64,000 bases of DNA from Cantharellus purpuraceus (lineage: Eukaryota > Basidiomycota > Agaricomycetes > Cantharellales > Hydnaceae). The stretch is taken from positions 1,860,001 through 1,924,000 of the forward strand of contig JALBUN010000010.1 in the NCBI GenBank assembly GCA_025174535.1, given 5' to 3'. Below the pieces are notes generated by a model, which was not told the origin of the DNA, ran no database searches, and worked only from the letters and a program-made list of their open reading frames with translations. A program made the position numbers and the translations under genes. This document shows, piece by piece, positions 57,592-64,000 of the stretch (within the stretch, counting starts at the first letter, position 1; every line of letters begins with the position of its first letter).

Positions 57592-60052
57592 GGTGGCTGA
57601 TGCCAATGTAGCTAAACGACATTGCGAAACATGGAGGGTGAGAGTTGGACATGGCCTGAGGTTGAGTAGTACTCACGTGTGCAGGTCGGCAAGAAGAGGC
57701 AAGGCTCTCAAGCATCCCTGGCCAAGCTCAAATTGAACCTATTTGAACGCGATGCAACCCTTGACCCTGTGCGTATATCCGTCAGGTGACAGTTAAGTTC
57801 TTCTGACTGCGGCGTCAATCTACCTTAATCAAGAAGATCTAGATTCGAGAAGTTCTTGAATGAAGAAGGAGTGGAATGGGGTAAGAGATTGCCTATAGGA
57901 CAGTCAAACTCCCAAGTGATTCCTCAGGTGAGGTGAATGTGAAAGAAGGTCGACCGCACGACCAATTCCCTACAGATTAGCCGCATCATAATTGGACATA
58001 AAACCTGATCCACTTCAATTGTCTCCGGCAGCCTTCCGAGTCAGACAATTCGACGTTACGTAGCCGCATGCAAAAGGGGCTCCAGCACCTGCTGACTAAG
58101 CGACGGGTATGTCTTATCGGACACCACTGGATATTGTGGAGAGAGTTTATGCTGATTCAAGCAGAAAATTCAACTTCTTCCCAGGTTCGGATCTGGCAAG
58201 AATTGCAAAAAATGCAACATTTCAGCAGACACCCGAGAGGAGTTGTAAAGAGAGCGGTGTTATCTAGCCGACATATCAGGGACCGCCCCGCATATTGAGC
58301 TGCTTCCGAGACGCCCTGCGTGACTTGGCACGCCGATCCATGAGCATGTGGCCTTTATTTGGTGCCGTTTGGTTCTGTGAACTCTATACAGTGAAATACC
58401 TGCCGTTGCGCTCGTTGCAACGCCATCATCGCGCATGGCTCACCGTACAAAGATGAGTGATAACAGCATGTTGCCTCGAGGACCTTATGGTCTGCCTCAC
58501 AATTGTGCTCTAGACGGATCCTGTTCTTTCATGACGCCTGCGGTGCTTCCTGGCGCTGATGCACGCGGTTGTGATTGGCACCAAAGGATGGCATTGGCAC
58601 TGGCGGGGAGATCTCGGCGCTATGAGAGAGTCAGCTGCACTGTTCCACTGGTGCCTGTAAGCAAAGGACGGCGCTTACTACCCCTTGTTGATCTCTCTGT
58701 TCAAGTAGCGTGGAAGTCATAAGAGTTTAAAGGTATAGTTCAGCAGAAGCGATGGCAAGCGCTATCGTCACATCTTCGGATCGATGCTCTTAATTTCAAG
58801 CCTTCGGATGACTATGCATATCTGCCTTCCGAAGCACCCAAACACCATGTTGATGTGCCGCCTCGCCACTGCAGCTGCATGTCCACCTGGTCCGCATCCC
58901 CGTCAAGGACGGTGTTGCCATCTTGGTGTGCCCATGCTTCTCTGCCACGGAAGCCAGTGCAAGGTGCTCGTACTGTGAGTTTCCCTCCAAAGCTTCCTTA
59001 CCGGCCTTCCTATTCCATTCTCCCCTGTTATTTGGCAACTTCCAGAGCTGCACCTGTGCGCCTTGTCGAGGTGCGCAAACATATCCACGTTGCACACTCC
59101 TGAAACATCCTCCTTCCCGGAGACCCCAGCTGCTTGAACACGTGAACGACCTTGCAGCAAGTGCATATGGGTTAGGGTTAGACGGGAGAGACTTTCTGCA
59201 GAGGGAGTTCAACGTGAGCCTAGTGAAGTCTATGGTAGGGCATGATACTGTGCCGGCTCAACCCATGCCGGTGTCACATACTGAATTCACATTGCAGAAG
59301 GCGCTTGCCAAGCTTGCACATAGTGTGATGTTCCCGGCTGAGACCTACACAAACTCATGTTTCTTTTCTTGCTCAGACGATGTACTTCGTCTAAGGAAGA
59401 AAGGAAACATGACTTTATCGAGATCTCAGATGGGACCGTTAGAGCACTTGTTTCAAGTAGAATAGTGACAGTGGGGGAAGTGGACTTTCTGCAGAGTTCA
59501 ATGTATGGCCCTTCTTCTGCCAACTCTCCTTACCACTGACAATACCATGTTGCCAGGTGCCAACTCCCCCTCTTCCCTGAACGTGGATAATATTTTCCGT
59601 CCATGCCCATGTCGTGCGGCGAGCAAGATGAATATCCAAGCGCCCTTACATAGCCCCAAAGCTGTACTGCCTCATGAGGCAAAATGGGCAGGTGGTCCAC
59701 AGTGAGAAGGACAAAACCTGTCAGGGCGAGGGTTGGAGTAATTTGCCGGCTCCTCTGCCACACTTCCGGTTCTACAAGGGAAAATTTCGCCTTCGTCTCC
59801 GTCCGAGTCCCCTCCTACGTCTCTTAGATTAGCAGGGCTGACTCTTATATATGGTCCCTGCTGACCAAGGAAAGGCGGCCTTTAGGATTATCAAGTTAAT
59901 TAGCGAACAATTAATTCACATGGGTTCACGTATCGAGGTGTACAATAAGAGTGCCCATATGATGTATACAGACAGTGTTCGAAGACTGAGAAGGCCGCCC
60001 CTAGCCATCGTGTCCACACCTTGCGCAAGGTCGTAAAGCCCACAGGTAATTA

Positions 60053-60117
60053 GCAGAGTCGGTGTCAAGACGTCCTCCAGCAAGCGCTGCTGGGGGAGGT
60101 TTTGGCACCGACTCTGC
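60053..60117 (+). repeat. 65-nt near-perfect hairpin
   Basis: 30-base arms (60053-60082, 60088-60117) with a 5-base loop AGCGC. As plus-strand RNA 29 of 30 positions pair, three of them as G-U; the only mismatch is one G-G. As minus-strand RNA the three wobbles become A-C mismatches. Flanked by direct CACAGGT words (60041 and about 60122). Could be a small MITE or a small-RNA precursor. Confidence 0.75.
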
Positions 60118-62044
60118 CTGCCACAGGTCACACACGTTCAACCCTCATATCTAGACGCTGCTACACAACCCTCTGACACCAATACGCGAAAAATGGGATT
60201 CTCACTCGTGGGGACCACCGGTAGTGACAGAAATCGCGTGCGCCGACCGGAGGCCCCTCTGCCGCAACCACCAGTGAGCACACGAACCAGGGGTGGACTC
60301 GGAGCGTAGTTGTCATCACGCCAAGGCTGCTCGCTGTCTGACAATGTAGTCCAGCAGAAAGAGCATAAACCCTAGTAAGCGCCAAAAGAAAATCTTTTTA
60401 TGTCCTGCAGCCGTGGACCCATATGCGTCCACGTTGCCACCTAGCTGTACAGTTGATGACTCAGCTGTACGTATAAGTGATAGCCGAGAGGGGCAATGCA
60501 ACGCCAGCGCCTGGCGCGATGTTCAACGGATCTAATTAAAAGGGACATTCAGGCTTGCGGATCCGAGGACTCTATATTGATGGTATCCCCACGTGCGCTC
60601 ATTCGTTGTGGATGTCCTCGGAGACAGCTATGATTTCTCATATACTTGCCATTGCAAAAAAAAGGAGAATAAGGACATATGACTTTGCTGACGTTTGATC
60701 GTCCCCTGATTAATTGTGGCGTACAAAATTACCATCAACGCTCCCAGTGCTCTCTTTCCAAGCACGGCTTGATGAATGCTCTACAGAAACATGAAAAGAG
60801 ACAAGTATGACTTTGCTGACGCTCCCCTGGCTGTTACGTCTATCACAGCGTATGAACTTACATCAACGCTCCCAATGCTCTTTTTCCCTATTGCGGAATA
60901 GGTACACGGTGTGCATCTGTGGACGACCGCTGCGATCACATGCCCGCCCCCACACCAATGAACAGAACAAAGCCCAAAGTCCAGCAAGCGCACCGTTCCT
61001 GACTCCAGCGTGAATTGCCATAGCAACAACAGCAAGCGCATGTAGGCAGTAAGTACTTGTACCTGGAATATATGATGTGGGAGAGATACGTTTTACACGA
61101 GGGGTGCCGTAGGGGCTAACAAAAAGCAGCAGACATTGATGTATGATGTTCAGAGAGTTTAGGAACAGAATAGACGCGATTGCCGAGAGGGGCAGCACCG
61201 GTTTCTGCAAAGTGATTTTTAGCACAGCGGTGTGAATTGCGTGCATAAATCTCGGAGATACAGTAGATGTGTGTTTCTGATGTCGGTAAGAGGTACACCG
61301 GTACCACGAAGGATGAAACCCCAGCGAGTCTAATGTGCAAGCAAACGACGGATGTACCCAGTGCATCCATACCGCAATATACAGCGTGTCCCCCAACGGA
61401 AGGAGTACTCGCCAGTGGCCATGGTGGATCAGCGGAGAGCGATGGGATCGCGCGCGCGTGCAGGCACGGGTCAGCACGAAGACGGAATGCGAATCCGCAA
61501 CGCCCTACAATTATGTGCCAAATGCGCGAAGAAGGGTGGCAGCGGCGCATGTGTCCCGAGCTGAGTGGCGATGCCGAGTGGTTTTCTACCGTAACGGCGC
61601 GAAGGGTTACTGTACTGTATACGGAGCCCGGGAGACAAGACCGGCCTGACTGTGGTGTGTGCCTGGGCGCGGAAAGCAAAAAGGCATGATGGAATGAAAA
61701 CGCCAAGAGAGCGGTGTCTGGGAGCAGTCCTAGCAGATAGGCACAGCTCCTCGTCCATTGTCCACCTACTTGAAACAACCTCCGCTCGGAGGCACATATG
61801 ACCTGGTCATTCGTATATCAGGGAGCCCAGTGTGCAGCCGTTCGTAATGGGGGCGGTGCGATTCGTGCACGTGCTTGCGTGGTTTGGAGGTAGGAGTGCT
61901 GAACAAAAAGGACGGACGGGCGTGTTGAGTCGCCAGAGGAGGTATGGAGATGGTTATGGGTTGCGGTGGCTGTGAGAGGGACACAATATGGGGTGTGCTT
62001 AGGGGATAGACAAGAGACATTGCAGATGAGGAGAGTGTCGTTGG

Positions 62045-62144
62045 GTGCTTCAAGTTCCAAAGCGGAATATGAGCGCTTATAGATGACGTAATCCACCTTA
62101 TTGTTATGTTTGTTGTCGTAATGTAGGATGGTGTGCAGTCATGG
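62045..62144. repeat. Direct repeat upstream of CCCH gene, copy 1
   Basis: About 100 bp beginning GTGCTTCAAGTTCCAAAGCG, repeated with changes at 62211-62320. Both copies contain a GACGTAA/TTACGTAA-like motif and end CAGTCATGG. Confidence 0.8.
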
Positions 62145-62210
62145 TGCAGAGAGACACTTGCAAAGGATGGCATTCTTCTGGTAGCGAGACCAGGTGAATA
62201 GAGACACCGA

Positions 62211-62320
62211 GTGCTTCAAGTTCCAAAGCGGAATACGACCGCCTTGGTGATTACGTAACTGACTTTATTGTTTAGGTTTGTCGTAGGCAAGTAGGATGGT
62301 GTTCAACGTTTCAGTCATGG
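62211..62320. repeat. Direct repeat upstream of CCCH gene, copy 2
   Basis: Second copy, about 165 bp after the first. Lies 230-340 bp before the start codon of the CCCH gene, so it may carry regulatory sites (ATTACGTAA is CREB/ATF-like); inference only. Confidence 0.8.
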
Positions 62321-62478
62321 TCTACAGACTTGGATGGGATTATCGATGCTTGATACAAGACATGCAACAGCGGAATGGTGGTGGACACGTACGGTGAATA
62401 GCGGAGGCCATTGTCGGAGAACAAAAGGAAAGGGAAAGTTTACCAGAGTGGGATAGGGTTTATTGTGCGATGGAGAGG

Positions 62479-62485
62479 TATAAAA
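62479..62485 (+). promoter_or_regulatory. TATA box of CCCH zinc-finger gene
   Basis: TATAAAA 71 bp before the ATG at 62550. Confidence 0.7.
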
Positions 62486-62549
62486 TAACAGACGACGGCT
62501 ATTTGCTTTGCTCTCTTCATCTTTACCAGTGTCCTCGTCGTTGCACAGA

Positions 62550-63935
62550 ATGCACTACGCAGCCATGTCCTATTGTCTGCCGCCGACACCGCCAGAAGAT
62601 TTCGATGACCCGCTCCAGAGACTCATCCAGCCCATTGCAGACCTTTCTCTTACATCCCCGCCCACAGAATACTGGACACCGGCGTTTGTGCCCTCGTACG
62701 ATCCCCTCTCGCCGTCGTACGACCCGTGCGCGGCGAGCCCATGCAACCCGTTTCCGACCTCGTCGCCCTTTGCGCACGTCTCCTTCGGCGCACGGGCGGC
62801 GAGGATGGAGGGCGGCAGACATCTTGGGTATGAGGAGAGTGTCGAGTCTTGTGTGTCCTTGCAGCCGGCACCAGCACCAGCACCAGCAGCACCAGCACCA
62901 GCACCAGCAGCACCAGCAGCACCAGCACCAGCAGCAGCACCAGCACCAGCACCCCTTCCCTCATCCCTCTCTCGCATCCCACCCCCCCACTCAGCGCCCT
63001 ACCTCCGACGCACCAAACCATGCCGATTCTACCTCGACACCGCCGGATGCAAATCCGGCCGGTGGTGCAACTTCAAACATCCCGTCGGCGCACGCACGCA
63101 CGGCGGCACTGGCACTGGCAGTGACGCCGACGCCGACGCCGACTCGGACCGCTCGTCTAGCATGTGTAGCTCCGTGAGCAGTAGCACGCTCGATGAGCTG
63201 CGTGCCGCCGTCGTACGGTCGCGCGCCAACAATGCGAACCCAGATGCGAGCACGCGGTGGGACGACGTACCCGACGTGCGTGATCTCGATCCCGACTGGG
63301 GGAAGAAACCCGACGACGTGCACCCCAAATGGCGCAGTGAGTGTTTATGATGCCACTCCCCACATGCGTGAAGCGACTCTGACCGGTGTGTACGTGTGAC
63401 ACACAGCACAGCCCTGCCGCAACTTCCTCCTCGGTCTCTGCCGCTACGGGGACAAGTGTCAATTCATCCACGCACCGGGTCTATTTCCCATCACCGTCGC
63501 CCCACCCGATGCCTTGCCTTCCCATCACCCTCCGCGTCCTTCCCACTCCTCGTACCCCCCCTCCATTCCCATCCCGGGTCCAATAGACCCCCCCCTGGGC
63601 TCCTCGCCCACCCATTCACTCCCACTCCCAGTTCCGCTATCCGTCTGGGGCCCCCATCCCGGCATTGGCGTCCCCGTCACTCTCGACGCCAACGCCAACG
63701 CCGGCGCGTCCCCCACTGACACGACGACATCGGCTTCCGAGCACTCCAATAATCCATTCTACCGCAGTACGTACGCGTCTATTACCACACATATCCCTTC
63801 CCCTCCCCATGTGCACACAACCACCCCTAACGTCATTTCGTGTTTATTTCATACCTGCTCACACACACCTACAGCGAAGCCTTGCGTGTTTTTTGAGACG
63901 GAAGGGACCTGTCCGCGGGGTGTGCAGTGCCATTT
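62550..63935 (+). CDS. CCCH-type zinc-finger protein (partial, runs off the window)
   Basis: Exons 62550-63336, 63407-63766 and 63875-63935, the last ending in a donor GTGAGTG, so the gene continues past the window. Start MHYAAMSYCLPPTPPEDF. The N-terminal low-complexity region includes an Ala/Pro repeat (62860-62960). Three CCCH fingers: CRFYLDTAGCKSGRWCNFKH (C-x8-C-x5-C-x3-H), CRNFLLGLCRYGDKCQFIH (C-x7-C-x5-C-x3-H) and the start of a third, CVFFETEGTCPRGVQC. Such fingers usually bind RNA, so a role in mRNA handling is likely by family. The region between fingers 2 and 3 is rich in Pro, Ser and Thr. Confidence 0.85.
62860..62960. repeat. CAGCAC-type microsatellite coding Ala-Pro
   Basis: Mixed GCACCA/GCAGCACCA repeats within the CCCH gene, read as Ala-Pro runs in the likely frame. 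The reverse frame is also open, but only because of the repeat. Confidence 0.85.
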
Positions 63936-64000
63936 GTGAGTGCTTTTGATGAGCTGCTCACGGTGGCGCTGATCGAAAATTCTTTTTTTTTTCTGCGTTT

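Larger units (their letters stand above)
57592..62478. other. Long region without a supported gene
   Basis: Nearly 4.9 kb. The first 80 bp resemble the RdRP upstream block (to about 57670). Open frames at 58923-59465 (+), 58796-59212 (-), 60863-61477 (-) and 61116-61778 (-) are long for chance, but they overlap each other, have no domain I recognise and show no splice-supported extension. A (TTAGGG)2-like word lies at 59167-59180. Holds the hairpin at 60053-60117 and a duplicated segment before the CCCH gene. Confidence 0.5.

Noticed and set aside
59167..59180. Telomere-like GGGTTAGGGTTAG
   Set aside because: Only two units; no array and no other subtelomeric sign.
1..64000. CRISPR arrays, rRNA and tRNA genes
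   Set aside because: No spaced identical repeats, no rRNA cores and no convincing cloverleaf seen by eye; a tRNA scan could still find one.

Overview
The window is nuclear DNA from a filamentous basidiomycete, most likely a white-rot agaricomycete (Polyporales-like). The evidence is three class II manganese peroxidase genes, many 49-62 bp GT-AG introns inside well-kept coding frames, a quelling-type RNA-dependent RNA polymerase, a fungal dipeptidyl-peptidase V, and a large share of LTR retrotransposon DNA. All gene models were spliced by eye.

Layout. (1) 1-21.2 kb is a transposon graveyard. At least five LTR families (called A-E here) are nested in one another, with target-site duplications (TSDs) visible at most junctions. 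One provirus (185-6449) keeps both LTRs and its TSD but has lost pol. A second, minus-strand chromodomain Gypsy element (about 11.3-20.0 kb) keeps gag, protease, reverse transcriptase, RNase H, integrase and chromodomain, but carries at least ten stop codons, nearly all readable as C-to-T changes. A broken Cys-rich zinc-cluster-like gene (8.4-11.1 kb), itself split by a solo LTR, runs toward the pol 3' end. (2) 21.2-37 kb is a peroxidase/peptidase cluster: two tandem MnP genes on the minus strand, a dipeptidyl-peptidase V gene on the plus strand, and a third MnP on the plus strand. Matching non-coding blocks and a truncated peptidase relic show that MnP plus the peptidase 5' end was duplicated as a unit. 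(3) 37-39.5 kb is gene-poor, with a minisatellite and a hairpin. (4) 39.5-43.1 kb holds a secreted protein of unknown function and a PA-TM-RING ubiquitin ligase. (5) 43.6-57.6 kb is a degenerate tandem array of RdRP genes: a broken copy, a 380-bp relic, and an intact 1198-residue copy. A divergent UDP-glycosyltransferase/short-chain dehydrogenase pair sits where the middle copy should be. (6) 57.6-62.5 kb has no gene I can support but holds a strong 65-nt hairpin. (7) From 62.55 kb a CCCH zinc-finger protein runs off the window edge.

How it fits together. The MnPs and the secreted peptidase are plausible parts of extracellular lignin and protein turnover. The RdRP array is part of the RNA-silencing machinery that normally restrains elements like those at the left end. 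The duplication history of the MnP/DPP V and RdRP blocks, and the C-to-T decay of the retrotransposon, are the main signals that ordinary annotation would miss. I see no CRISPR array, rRNA gene or convincing tRNA gene.
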